Shown in pieces: positions 26,571-35,635 of a stretch of 64,000 nt of DNA. The notes beneath the pieces were generated by a model, which saw nothing but the letters and a program-made list of their open reading frames with translations, did not search any database and was not told the origin of the DNA. The stretch is taken from assembly GCA_947625755.1 (NCBI GenBank), contig CANQPJ010000001.1:186001-250000 (forward strand). Direction: 5' to 3'. The translations under genes and the position numbers were made by a program. This stretch comes from an uncultured Lachnospiraceae bacterium (lineage in GTDB: Bacteria; Bacillota; Clostridia; Lachnospirales; Lachnospiraceae). Every line of letters starts with the position of its first letter. The stretch's first letter is position 1.

Positions 26571-27779
26571 TTATAATAAACTTTCTAAAGTCTTTCTAAC
26601 AGCCAAGATAAAATCCTGTGTATTTAATTTTTTCTTATTTTCCAGTGTTGAAATAAGATATAAATCGCCTGTCATTTCACCATTTTCAATCGTGTCTATA
26701 CATGCCTTTTCAAGCTTATCCGCAAATGCTTGCAAATCCGGAAGATTATCAAGCTCGCCTCTCTTTCTCAATGCGCCTGTCCATGCAAAAATTGTTGCAA
26801 TCGGATTGGTTGATGTTTCTTCTCCTTTCAGATACTTGTAATAATGTCTCTGTACAGTACCATGGGCTGCCTCATATTCGTAGTATCCCTTCGGTGAAAC
26901 AAGTACAGATGACATCATGGAAAGAGAACCAAAAGCTGTAGCAACCATATCTGACATAACATCACCGTCATAGTTCTTACATGCCCAGATATATCCTCCC
27001 TCTGATCTCATAACACGGGCAACCGCATCATCAATCAGAGTATAGAAATATTCAATGCCGGCGGCATCAAACTTCTCTTTATATTCTGCCTCAAAAATAT
27101 CATTAAATATATCTTTAAATGTATGATCATATTTCTTTGAAATAGTATCCTTCGTGGCAAACCATAAATCCTGTTTTGTATCAAGAGCAAAATTGAAGCA
27201 GCTTCTTGCAAAACTCTCAATGGAATCATTTAAGTTATGTATTCCCTGAATAATTCCTGCTCCTTCAAAATTATGAATCAGTTCTCTTGTTTCCTCTCCG
27301 GATTCATTTGTATATACCAATTCAGCCTTACCTGCAGCCGGTATTTTCATTTCTACTCCCTTATATACGTCACCGTATGCATGTCTTGCTATTGTAATTG
27401 GCTTTTTCCAGTTCTGAACATATGGCTCAATTCCTTTTACGATAATTGGAGCTCTGAATACTGTACCATCAAGAATTGCACGAATTGTTCCATTCGGGCT
27501 TTTCCACATTTCTTTTAAATTGTATTCAGGCATTCTTGCAGCATTCGGGGTGATTGTTGCACACTTTACAGCTACACCATATTTCTTTGTAGCTTCCGCA
27601 GAATCAAATGTTACCTGGTCGTTTGTTTCATTTCTGTAATTTAATCCTAAATCATAATATTCAGTCTTTAAATCTACAAATGGCAATAACAGTTCATCTT
27701 TAATTAATTTCCAAAGAATCCTTGTCATCTCGTCTCCGTCCATTTCCACCAATGGGGTCGTCATTTTAATCTTTTCCAT
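26571..27779 (-). CDS. icd: NADP-dependent isocitrate dehydrogenase
   Basis: A 402-residue enzyme of the eukaryote-like (subfamily II) type, recognised from its start [19 protein letters not shown] and the [34 protein letters not shown] and [13 protein letters not shown] segments. It oxidises isocitrate to 2-oxoglutarate, making NADPH and the carbon skeleton for glutamate. The ATG follows TAGGAGGATAC. It is a single-gene unit with its own promoter and terminator; citrate synthase and aconitase are not in the window. Confidence 0.96.
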   Translation of the reverse strand: MEKIKMTTPLVEMDGDEMTRILWKLIKDELLLPFVDLKTEYYDLGLNYRNETNDQVTFDSAEATKKYGVAVKCATITPNAARMPEYNLKEMWKSPNGTIRAILDGTVFRAPIIVKGIEPYVQNWKKPITIARHAYGDVYKGVEMKIPAAGKAELVYTNESGEETRELIHNFEGAGIIQGIHNLNDSIESFARSCFNFALDTKQDLWFATKDTISKKYDHTFKDIFNDIFEAEYKEKFDAAGIEYFYTLIDDAVARVMRSEGGYIWACKNYDGDVMSDMVATAFGSLSMMSSVLVSPKGYYEYEAAHGTVQRHYYKYLKGEETSTNPIATIFAWTGALRKRGELDNLPDLQAFADKLEKACIDTIENGEMTGDLYLISTLENKKKLNTQDFILAVRKTLESLL

Positions 27780-27819
27780 TTTGTATCCTCCTAAAAATAA
27801 ACCTGTAGTATCCTCGTAG

Positions 27820-27848
27820 ATTATAACTAAATTTTCTGATAAAGTAAA
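27820..27848 (-). promoter_or_regulatory. SigA-type promoter for icd
   Basis: On the minus strand TTTACT (27843-27848), a 17-base spacer and a perfect TATAAT (27820-27825) lie 41 bases before the icd start. Confidence 0.65.
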
Positions 27849-27874
27849 TAAAATCGTTTTAACTTTTTATAATT

Positions 27875-28774
27875 TTAATATAATAATGCTCTATTTATAT
27901 TAACTTTTCCCCAGCCCTGCCGATTTCGGTCCATTTTCAAATCATCTGCCGTCTCTTTTAAGATTTTTTTACATTCTACATTAGACAAATAACTGTTTTG
28001 AGACAGCATAAGGCAAACTGCGCCTGTAACAATGGGAGTTGCCATAGACGTTCCACTTTTTGCAACATAAAAATATTTCTTTTGCCACAGATTGCAGCAA
28101 CTGAAAATACCATTGGCAGGTGCAACAATATCCGGTTTTAAAATACACTGCTTTGTCGGACCTCTTCCGGAATAATGAAAAGTAATCTTTCCGTTTACAA
28201 TCATTTTAAAATTGTCGTTATCCGCACCAACTGTAATAATTTTTTTGCAGTCCCCGGGGGTAGATATGGAGCTGGGTCCCGGTCCGTTATTTCCGGCTGC
28301 CGCCACCACAACATACCCCATGTCCCAGAGCAGTTCCACTTCATCGAGCAATCTTTTATTTTCCTTTTTATTATTTCCCAACGTTCCAAAAGAAATATTT
28401 ACTATTCTGACTCCATACTCTTTTCCATGGTCGACAATCCAGTGCATTCCCTCTATTACATCATTCTCTCTTCCCATTCCTTTTTCATTTAACACTTTCA
28501 GGGAAATGATTTGCGCCCCCGGCGCCACTCCTTTCATTAATTGATTCGACATTCTCCCACTTCCACAGATAATTCCTGCCACATGAGTTCCATGACCTTC
28601 ATCATCATAAGGATATGTCCTGCCATGAATAAAATCCTTAAAATAAACAATTTTATTATTTAAATCCGGATGACTGCTTACTCCACTGTCCAAAACTGCG
28701 ACCACAGTTCCTTCTCCGGTAATTCCTCTTGCGTGTATTCTGTCTATTCCCAAATCTGCTCTTACCTTTCGCAT
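27875..28774 (-). CDS. Intracellular subtilisin-like serine protease (S8)
   Basis: A 299-residue subtilase with the whole catalytic triad: D29 in AVLDSGV, H61 in GHGTHVAG, S243 in GTSMATP, and oxyanion N162 in AAGNNG. There is no signal peptide and almost no propeptide, so it probably acts in the cytoplasm or in spores, like AprX-type or spore-coat subtilases. Its promoter region abuts the divergent high-cysteine gene cluster at 28973, which may or may not be related. Confidence 0.92.
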   Translation of the reverse strand: MRKVRADLGIDRIHARGITGEGTVVAVLDSGVSSHPDLNNKIVYFKDFIHGRTYPYDDEGHGTHVAGIICGSGRMSNQLMKGVAPGAQIISLKVLNEKGMGRENDVIEGMHWIVDHGKEYGVRIVNISFGTLGNNKKENKRLLDEVELLWDMGYVVVAAAGNNGPGPSSISTPGDCKKIITVGADNDNFKMIVNGKITFHYSGRGPTKQCILKPDIVAPANGIFSCCNLWQKKYFYVAKSGTSMATPIVTGAVCLMLSQNSYLSNVECKKILKETADDLKMDRNRQGWGKVNINRALLY

Positions 28775-28972
28775 GATTTCCCCCTAATATATAATTGATT
28801 CCCTTGTAAAAATCTGTATTTCTTATCAAAATCCAATCTTTATAAACAAATGATTAATTATTGCTATCACTTTAGTATATGCCTTTATTTATTGCTGTTT
28901 AAAATATTTTGTAAACAAGACATGCCATGTCTCATATTATTTAGTGTAAGTAAAATATTAGGGAGATTAAAC

Positions 28973-29221
28973 ATGAGTGATTTAGCAGCAACAAACTGTG
29001 GATGCGGTTGTGAAGGAGGAAACAATAACTGTTTATTCCTTATTCTTATTCTTTTATTCTGTGGTGGAAACGGTAATGGTTGTGGAAACAGCGGTTTGTT
29101 TGGCGGAAATGATTGTTGTTCAACAATCATCTGGTTGTTCATCTTATTAAGCTGCTGTGGCTGTGGAAACGGTTCATCATTCTTTGGTGGAAACGGTAAC
29201 GGTTGCGGTTGCGGCTGCTAG
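28973..29221 (+). CDS. Small Gly/Cys-rich protein (high-cysteine, chorion-like type)
   Basis: An 82-residue protein very rich in Gly, Cys and Asn. It alternates short Cys/Gly blocks (NCGCGCEGG, GGNGNGCGN, CCGCGNG, ending GNGCGCGC) with two hydrophobic stretches (NCLFLILILLFC and CSTIIWLFILLSCC). Proteins of this shape are annotated in Clostridia as chorion class high-cysteine proteins; no function is established. Good evidence for a real gene is AGGGAGATT at the right distance from the ATG at 28973. It may be cross-linked or bind metal on a spore or cell surface; that is inference. A palindrome GACATG-C-CATGTC lies upstream at 28919-28931. Confidence 0.82.
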   Translation: MSDLAATNCGCGCEGGNNNCLFLILILLFCGGNGNGCGNSGLFGGNDCCSTIIWLFILLSCCGCGNGSSFFGGNGNGCGCGC

Positions 29222-29403
29222 TTGATAACGCTGATTTTTATGAGTATGACCTGCAATGTCTGCTGACAAATATGTTGTACCGGTATTATGTGAGCAATAT
29301 TAATTTTTTAATTTTGCTCCTGTGTATTAGCATTTAAGTTTATTTTTAGGCATAGACTTAATTAACCGCAGATGCATTATTGTTAATGGAGGGTTACAGC
29401 CTG

Positions 29404-29853
29404 ATGGACAAAAACCAAATGAAACAAACAAAATTTGATTCTATGGTAACTACCCCGACCATGCAGTTGGTTAAGGCTGTAATCCCTTACATTGACAATC
29501 CTATCGGAACGTATCTTGGAATGTTCATTAAATTTATCGAATTACAGAATGCTGCCATGATAAACAGCAATGAAACGATTGCTGCCATGAATGCTGACAA
29601 GCATAAGGGAATGGAAAACCTGATGGAAGACATTATGGATTTTATGGGAGATGAAACCCGGGAAACTTTTGAAAATATGAAAAGCATGATGGAAATGATG
29701 GAATCAATGAATGATATGGATATGAATGAAGATATGATGAATGCATTTATGGGGTCTGCTTTTAATGGAAATACGAGCAGCCCCTTTGGTGAAAATGATG
29801 ATATAAATTCATCGCCAATAAACTATGAGGAAGGATTTAATGAATATGAGTAA
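29404..29853 (+). CDS. Hypothetical methionine-rich acidic protein of high-cysteine cluster
   Basis: A 149-residue soluble protein with no match I can name. The N-terminal 70 residues look helical (AVIPYIDNPIGTYLGMFIKFIELQNA); the second half is a very Met/Asp/Glu-rich region (MMEMMESMNDMDMNEDMMNAF, about 100-120) with a Ser/Asn-rich tail. The start at 29404 is set by GGAGGG about ten bases upstream. It overlaps the next gene by 14 bases, so the two are translationally coupled. Confidence 0.75.
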   Translation: MDKNQMKQTKFDSMVTTPTMQLVKAVIPYIDNPIGTYLGMFIKFIELQNAAMINSNETIAAMNADKHKGMENLMEDIMDFMGDETRETFENMKSMMEMMESMNDMDMNEDMMNAFMGSAFNGNTSSPFGENDDINSSPINYEEGFNEYE

Positions 29854-30136
29854 TAATAAATGGATGGATGACCCGGTATTAAATGGGATTTCCAATGAAA
29901 AACTTGAAATTTTAACAAAAATAATCGAAGGTGCAAAAGGTATGGAGCCAAAGCAAATGCTTACATACTTTATTCAGCAGGCAAATATGGCAGGGAAAAA
30001 GGGAATTAATTTTTCCAATGCAGAAACAGATTTAATTTTAAATGTTTTAAAAGAAAACATGTCGCCGGAAGAAATCAAAAGAATTGATATGATAAGACAA
30101 ATTGTAAATTCAATATCAAAAAAACGAACACGATAA
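29840..30136 (+). CDS. Hypothetical protein, third gene of high-cysteine cluster
   Basis: A 98-residue basic-ended helical protein of unknown function. The first part is acidic (MDDPVLNGISNEKLEILTKIIEGA), then a mixed segment (PKQMLTYFIQQANMAGKKG), and the end is NSISKKRTR. I start it at the ATG at 29840, with GGAAGGA five bases before; an ATG at 29846 is also possible. It ends 8 bases before a bidirectional terminator. Its overlap with the previous gene supports a joint function. Confidence 0.75.
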   Translation: MNMSNNKWMDDPVLNGISNEKLEILTKIIEGAKGMEPKQMLTYFIQQANMAGKKGINFSNAETDLILNVLKENMSPEEIKRIDMIRQIVNSISKKRTR

Positions 30137-30143
30137 TAAATAA

Positions 30144-30173
30144 AGTGGGTTCGGAATATTACCTGAACCCACT
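30144..30173. terminator. Bidirectional terminator between unknown cluster and leuS
   Basis: A perfect 9-bp stem AGTGGGTTC / GAACCCACT (30144-30152 with 30165-30173) lies between two convergent genes, with T- and A-rich flanks. Confidence 0.8.
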
Positions 30174-30183
30174 TCAATAATAA

Positions 30184-32598
30184 TTATTTCATAACAATAT
30201 TAATAATTTTTCCAGGTACATATATTTCTTTCACAATGTTACCTGTTAATTTGTCTGCAATTGCTTCTTTTCCTGCTGTGATGGCATTTTCTTTTGAAAC
30301 GTCCACAGGTACACGGATAACTCCTTTTGTCTTTCCATTTATCTGGACAGGAATCTCTATTTCATCATCCTTCATCAGTTCTTTGTCTGCTGTCGGCCAT
30401 GTATTATTTTCAAATACACTGCCTGCATTTCCCAGCCTTTCCCAAAGCTCTTCCGCAATATGCGGTGCAAAAGGCGCAAGAAGTGTTGTAAAGACCTGTA
30501 TTGTTTCTTTATCTACTCCTCCCTCTTTCTTTGCAATTTCATTGAATTTATTGTTAAATTCCATAAATCCAGAAACAACTGTATTCAGACTAAAGTCCTC
30601 CAGACGTCTTGTAATCGTGTCAATCATCTGATGACGTGTCTTAATCATTTCTTTTGTCGGCTTAATATCTTTTTCAATACTGTCCACCGCCAGTTTCCAG
30701 AATTTTGTAATAAACCGGTATACGCCATCAATTCCACGCTCATCCCATTCAGAATCAAGTTCAGGCGGTCCCACAAACATTTCATATATTCTCAGGGAAT
30801 CACATCCATAATCTCTTACCAGATCATCCGGTGAAACAACATTTCCTTTTGACTTACTCATTTTAATACCGTTTTTTCCGGTAATCATTCCCTGATTAAA
30901 CAGCTTCGTAAATGGTTCTTCAAAATCAACCACGCCGATGTCATATAAGAATTTTGTATAAAATCTTGAATAAAGCAAATGAAGTACAGCATGCTCCACA
31001 CCGCCGATATACATATCAACCGGTAAATTATCATGTGCTTTCTGCTTTGAGACAAGTTCCTTATCATTTTTATTGTCCACGTATCTTAAAAAGTACCATG
31101 ACGAGCCAGCCCACTGCGGCATTGTATTCGTTTCACGCTTTGCCGGTTTTCCACAACAAGGGCATGTAGTATTTACCCACTCCTCAATTGCCGCCAGCGG
31201 TGATTCACCGGTACCTGTAGGCTCATAGGAATCTACATCCGGCAGCAATAACGGCAACTGGTCTTCCGGTACCGGAACAGGTCCACAGTCCGGACAATGT
31301 ACAATCGGAATCGGTTCTCCCCAATACCTTTGTCTTGAAAATACCCAATCACGTAGCTTGTAGTTAACCGTAGCCTTACCAAATCCCTTTTTTTCAATGA
31401 TATGTGGAGCCTCTTTTTTAAGAACTGCTGACTCCATGCCATTCCACTCACCGGAATTAATCATCGTTCCTGCAGCCTCTGTGTAGGCTTCCGTCATATT
31501 TTCAATTTCTTTTCCATCTTTTGCAATAACCTGAATAATAGGAATATCAAATTTCTTTGCAAACTCGAAATCTCTATCATCATGGGCAGGTACACACATG
31601 ATAGCACCTGTGCCATAATCTGCTAATACATAATCTGATAGCCAGATAGGTACTTTTGCTCCATTTAACGGATTTATGGCATAGCTGCCTGTAAATACAC
31701 CCGTCTTTTCCTTTCCCTGCAGTCTGTCTACCGACGACTTGTTCGCCGCCATCTTAATATATTCTTCTACTGCATCTTTCTGTTCCGGCGTAGCCAGACT
31801 TTTTGCCATGGCATGTTCCGGGGCAAGCACCATAAAAGTAGCTCCGTAAAGTGTATCCGGTCTGGTTGTGTAAACAGTAATTGCATTATCCGTATTTTCC
31901 ACTTTAAAATCGACTTCTGCACCATAGGACTTGCCAATCCAGTCTGTCTGCATCTTCTTTACTTTTTCAGGCCAGTCTAACTTATCCAAATCCGACAGTA
32001 GTCTTTCCGCATACGCAGTGATTTTTAACATCCATTGTTTTAAATTTTTCTTTGTAACTTCAGCGCCGCATCTTTCACAGCAGCCGTTTACAACTTCCTC
32101 ATTTGCAAGACCTGTCTTACAGGAAGGGCACCAGTTAATCGGCATCTCTTTCTGATAAGCAAGACCTTTTTTAAACATTTGAACAAAAATCCATTGGGTC
32201 CATTTATAGTAATCAGGATCTGTTGTATTCACTTCCATATCCCAATCATAAAGTGCAGAAATTTCATTAATCTGTCTCTTGATATTTTTAACATTCTCTG
32301 CAGTAGAAATAGATGGATGCGTCTTCATTTTAATAGCATAATTTTCTGCCGGAAGACCAAATGCATCCCAGCCCATCGGATGAATTATGTGATAACCGTG
32401 AAGCATCTTATATCTGCTCCAAACATCACTGATTACATATCCTCTCCAATGTCCTACATGCAGTCCGGAACCGGATGGATAAGGAAACATATCCAGACAG
32501 TAATATTTTGGTTTTGACTTGTCAGCGTTAATAGGATTTATGTCCCAGTTATGACGCCATTTTTTTTCAATTTCCTTATGATTATAAGGTATTGCCAT
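30184..32598 (-). CDS. leuS: Leucyl-tRNA synthetase
   Basis: An 804-residue class I synthetase. The HIGH-type site is FPYPSGSGLHVGHWRGY (about 39-55, HVGH), the zinc-like knuckle Cys set is in CPSCKTGLANEEVVNGCCERCG (~155-178), and KMSKSKGN (~577) is the KMSKS site. An editing domain (about 225-415) contains the conserved threonine-rich region VYTTRPDTLYGATF. The ATG at 32598 follows TAGGAGGAAA. No T-box is visible upstream, unlike pheS and trpE in this window. Confidence 0.97.
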   Translation of the reverse strand: MAIPYNHKEIEKKWRHNWDINPINADKSKPKYYCLDMFPYPSGSGLHVGHWRGYVISDVWSRYKMLHGYHIIHPMGWDAFGLPAENYAIKMKTHPSISTAENVKNIKRQINEISALYDWDMEVNTTDPDYYKWTQWIFVQMFKKGLAYQKEMPINWCPSCKTGLANEEVVNGCCERCGAEVTKKNLKQWMLKITAYAERLLSDLDKLDWPEKVKKMQTDWIGKSYGAEVDFKVENTDNAITVYTTRPDTLYGATFMVLAPEHAMAKSLATPEQKDAVEEYIKMAANKSSVDRLQGKEKTGVFTGSYAINPLNGAKVPIWLSDYVLADYGTGAIMCVPAHDDRDFEFAKKFDIPIIQVIAKDGKEIENMTEAYTEAAGTMINSGEWNGMESAVLKKEAPHIIEKKGFGKATVNYKLRDWVFSRQRYWGEPIPIVHCPDCGPVPVPEDQLPLLLPDVDSYEPTGTGESPLAAIEEWVNTTCPCCGKPAKRETNTMPQWAGSSWYFLRYVDNKNDKELVSKQKAHDNLPVDMYIGGVEHAVLHLLYSRFYTKFLYDIGVVDFEEPFTKLFNQGMITGKNGIKMSKSKGNVVSPDDLVRDYGCDSLRIYEMFVGPPELDSEWDERGIDGVYRFITKFWKLAVDSIEKDIKPTKEMIKTRHQMIDTITRRLEDFSLNTVVSGFMEFNNKFNEIAKKEGGVDKETIQVFTTLLAPFAPHIAEELWERLGNAGSVFENNTWPTADKELMKDDEIEIPVQINGKTKGVIRVPVDVSKENAITAGKEAIADKLTGNIVKEIYVPGKIINIVMK

Positions 32599-32626
32599 AA
32601 TTATTTCCTCCTAAAATGTATATGAA

Positions 32627-33967
32627 TTAGTTTTTATTTTTTTCTGTTTTCTTTTTTGATGTTTTCTTTTTTGCTGCTTTCTTCTTTAATGTTTTTTTCT
32701 TAACCGTTTTTGCCGGTTTCTTTGCCGCAGGCTTTGTCTTCTCTTCCTTCGATTTTGTGGTCTCTTCTTTGACCTTTAATTCACACATCACCTGACAGGA
32801 ACCGATATTTCCGTATGGGTCTTTTGCTTTGACCACTACTACAGCCTTTTCATCTATGCGTAATTGTTCTTTTTCTATTGTATATACTTCCGTATCAACA
32901 ACACTTTCATCCGTAGTGACACTGCTCTTTACCATATCCACAATAGCTTTGACATTTTTTTCTATATTAATGTCATTTGGATGAGCACTCTTTACTTCAA
33001 GCGTAAAAAGAGATTTACTGCAGCTGACTTTTGGCGGAGTCGTATCCACGATTTTTATTTTCTGCGTAATTTTATATTTTGTACCGTTTTTTGCCTTATA
33101 TCTATATTTTATCTGATAAGTTCCAACCTTGGAATAATCTATTGTATTATATTTTAATTTTCCTGTAATAACTTTTCCTTTTTGATTTAAGGCGATAATA
33201 TTTCCTAAATAATCTGGCTTATGACCTCTTTCTACTGTAATAGTATTCAGACCTTTTACAACACTGCCATTCTTAATCTTTTTGTATGGATTATTCTTAT
33301 CCGGGTCTGTCGGATCCCAACCACAATATTTATATAATGATACAAAAGAATCCGGCGACATAGGTAATACACCCTGTTTTTTTCCTTTTACAATCACCAC
33401 TTCGGTGCCTTCTTTGCAATGACTATATACCCATGCTGCGTCTTTTGCAGATAAAAGTATGCTTTTTCCATATGCAGCAGCATTTCCCAGTGATTTGTAA
33501 GATGCCTTTGAAAGACAATAATCATATTTTTCTCTATAGATAGAAGAATGTATCCATACGCCTCTGCCCAGTCCGGTATTATACTTATGCCAGCCCTGAT
33601 ATATATCCAGCCATAAATATTTTTTTCCTGTTTTAAATTTTCCTTTCGGCAGATTTTCCCCTAAACAGCATCTTAAAACTTTGATTGGTTCTTTTGATTT
33701 TTTATCCTTTGAATACTGATAAACAATTACTGCGTTTAATCTTTTATTTACTTCTATATAATACCTGTCAGATTTCTCATTTTCTTTTTTTTCTGACTGT
33801 TTTACACCCTTACCGCTATTGCCGGCAGTTTTATCTGCCTCTTTTGTAACCTTATTTTGAATCAGCATAAGACCACCAAAAATAATACCGGCTACAACCA
33901 ATATTTCAATAACTGTAATTGCAATATTTTTAAATTTTTTACTCGTGATAATCTTTTTTATATCCAA
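32627..33967 (-). CDS. Membrane-anchored protein with degenerate L,D-transpeptidase-like domain and Ig-like domain
   Basis: About 446 residues: one N-terminal membrane anchor, a YkuD-like domain, a beta-rich domain (GTYQIKYRYKAKNGTKYKITQKIKIVDTTPP type, DUF5011-like) and a Lys-rich tail (KKTLKKKAAKKKTSKKK). The YkuD fold is suggested by NKRLNAVIVYQY, WIHSSIY and LLSAKDAAWVYSHCKEGTEVVIV, which lines up with the usual SHGCIRLS...DAxWIY...GTxVVI. Where functional enzymes have SHGC, this has AYGKS, so the catalytic His and Cys are gone. I favour the TTG at 33967 (GGGGTAG before it); a TTG at 34006 lies in a hairpin. Confidence 0.72.
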   Translation of the reverse strand: MDIKKIITSKKFKNIAITVIEILVVAGIIFGGLMLIQNKVTKEADKTAGNSGKGVKQSEKKENEKSDRYYIEVNKRLNAVIVYQYSKDKKSKEPIKVLRCCLGENLPKGKFKTGKKYLWLDIYQGWHKYNTGLGRGVWIHSSIYREKYDYCLSKASYKSLGNAAAYGKSILLSAKDAAWVYSHCKEGTEVVIVKGKKQGVLPMSPDSFVSLYKYCGWDPTDPDKNNPYKKIKNGSVVKGLNTITVERGHKPDYLGNIIALNQKGKVITGKLKYNTIDYSKVGTYQIKYRYKAKNGTKYKITQKIKIVDTTPPKVSCSKSLFTLEVKSAHPNDINIEKNVKAIVDMVKSSVTTDESVVDTEVYTIEKEQLRIDEKAVVVVKAKDPYGNIGSCQVMCELKVKEETTKSKEEKTKPAAKKPAKTVKKKTLKKKAAKKKTSKKKTEKNKN

Positions 33968-34048
33968 TTTGCTACCCCACTGTTTTTCACAGAAAAAAGT
34001 TTGCAAGGAAACTTACAAAAACCACCTTAACCCTATGCATACCAGTTT

Positions 34049-34076
34049 ATTATACAACATTGTATGCATTTTTCAA
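34049..34076 (-). promoter_or_regulatory. Promoter of the 32627 gene
   Basis: On the minus strand TTGAAA (34071-34076), a 16-base spacer and a perfect TATAAT (34049-34054). The leader between here and the start contains two small hairpins, AAGTTT..AAACTT with a T-run, and CTGTGAAAAACAG. Confidence 0.65.
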
Positions 34077-34147
34077 GGTGGCATCCTTTATATTTCTGAA
34101 ATAAAATAACAGTTCAGCTATGTACTATCCGGCAGTTAAACGGACCG

Positions 34148-34795
34148 TTATAAAATATCCGGTTTGTTCTTACTCCAATCCTCAATATATATATCAACAA
34201 TAGATTTTATTTTTTCTGTATCACATTCAGCCGAGAAATCATATACTCCTATGGTGCCGATTCCTTCATTGTGAGCTGTGTTTAATGAATAAAATGCATC
34301 ATCAAGCAAATAGGTTGTCTTTGTATCACTTCCCATGGCTCTCATTGCCCGATAAAATATCTCCGGCTTGTCTTTTCCGCTGCCCACTTCGCTGGCTGTA
34401 TAGATTTTTTTAAAATATTTATGGAGTCCTAATCTGCGAAATGCCGCCTCAATCATCGGCTTGTCTGTAGCTGTAGCCACTGTCATGGGAATCCCTTTTC
34501 TATATGCCTCTTTGATAAAATCCAGCACACCTTCTTTTGGCATGGCATCTCTGGCATAAAACGTATACACCATGGCATTGATGCCATCAATAATTTCCTT
34601 ATCTGATTGCTCAATACCATGACGTTCTCTCAAATATTGTGCGGTTTCCAACATTGTCTGCTCAAACATGATACTTGCCAGATCATAATCAATTTCAATC
34701 CCCAGACTATTCAAATAATGCTCTCCGGCATTCATCCATATAGACATAGAATCCAGAATAGTTCCATCCACGTCAAAAATTAATCCTTTAACCAT
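34148..34795 (-). CDS. HAD-superfamily phosphatase, phosphoglycolate/beta-phosphoglucomutase type
   Basis: A 215-residue HAD enzyme: motif I LIFDVDGTILDS (residues 4-15), motif II MTVATATD (about 100), Lys in GSGKDKPEIF, motif IV TTYLLDDAFYS (about 168). The four-helix cap is of type C1. A reading to 34834 exists but the ATG at 34795 has GGAGGAGGC five bases upstream. It follows trpA by 70 bases and is likely the last gene of the trp transcript; a role in tryptophan synthesis is not known. Confidence 0.88.
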   Translation of the reverse strand: MVKGLIFDVDGTILDSMSIWMNAGEHYLNSLGIEIDYDLASIMFEQTMLETAQYLRERHGIEQSDKEIIDGINAMVYTFYARDAMPKEGVLDFIKEAYRKGIPMTVATATDKPMIEAAFRRLGLHKYFKKIYTASEVGSGKDKPEIFYRAMRAMGSDTKTTYLLDDAFYSLNTAHNEGIGTIGVYDFSAECDTEKIKSIVDIYIEDWSKNKPDIL

Positions 34796-34864
34796 CTGCC
34801 TCCTCCGTGTTATCCATTCATATTCATGGTCCACTTTTCGCAGTTTTCTCCGGCATCGCTGATA

Positions 34865-35635
34865 TTACCTTATTGCGTCTTTCATGCTTTTGACATATGC
34901 ACCTACATATGGAACAGATTCCCTGCCATATTCAGCTACGATTTTAACAATAGCACTTCCCACAATCGCCCCGTCAGCATACCGGCATACATTTGCTGCC
35001 TGTTCCGGCTTGGCAATACCAAATCCAATAGCGCATGGCACATCTGTTGCCTCTTTTACCAGCTTTGTCATTGCGCCTAAATCCGTTGTGATTTTCTGTC
35101 TGATTCCTGTCACTCCCAGAGACGATACCACATATACAAAACCCTGTGCAGATTGCGCTATTTCTGTAATTCTTTTTTCTGATGTAGGAGCAATCAACGG
35201 AATCAAATCCACACCGGTCTTATCGCAATATGGAGCAAGCTCATCCCTTTCCTCAAATGGACAATCAGGAACAATCACTCCTGATATACCACATTCTACA
35301 CACCGATTCATAAATTTTTCTGAACCATAACGATAAATAACATTTACATAGGTCATAAATACCAGTGGTATGTTTACAATACCTTTTAATTCTTTTATGG
35401 TATCAAATAATTTATCTGTTGTACAGCCTGCCTTCAATGCCCTAAGGTCAGCTTCCTGAATAACCGGACCTTCCGCAATAGGATCTGAAAAAGGGATTCC
35501 GATTTCAATTAAATCCGCACCATTCTTTTCCATTTCTACGATTAACTTCTTTGTCGTCTCTAAATCAGGATCTCCCCCTGTTACAAAGGCTATAAACGCT
35601 TTTCCATTCTTAAACGCATCACTTACTTTACTCAT
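34865..35635 (-). CDS. trpA: Tryptophan synthase alpha chain
   Basis: A 256-residue TIM-barrel subunit that cleaves indole-3-glycerol phosphate to indole and glyceraldehyde 3-phosphate. It has [19 protein letters not shown] (the catalytic Glu near residue 41 and Asp near 52) and the phosphate-binding [10 protein letters not shown] region. Its ATG overlaps the end of trpB by eight bases, which fits the equal amounts needed for the alpha2-beta2 complex. Confidence 0.96.
   Translation of the reverse strand: MSKVSDAFKNGKAFIAFVTGGDPDLETTKKLIVEMEKNGADLIEIGIPFSDPIAEGPVIQEADLRALKAGCTTDKLFDTIKELKGIVNIPLVFMTYVNVIYRYGSEKFMNRCVECGISGVIVPDCPFEERDELAPYCDKTGVDLIPLIAPTSEKRITEIAQSAQGFVYVVSSLGVTGIRQKITTDLGAMTKLVKEATDVPCAIGFGIAKPEQAANVCRYADGAIVGSAIVKIVAEYGRESVPYVGAYVKSMKDAIR

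Noticed and set aside
32599..32626. T-box before leuS
   Set aside because: Only 28 bases separate leuS from the upstream gene, and no T-box motif is present.
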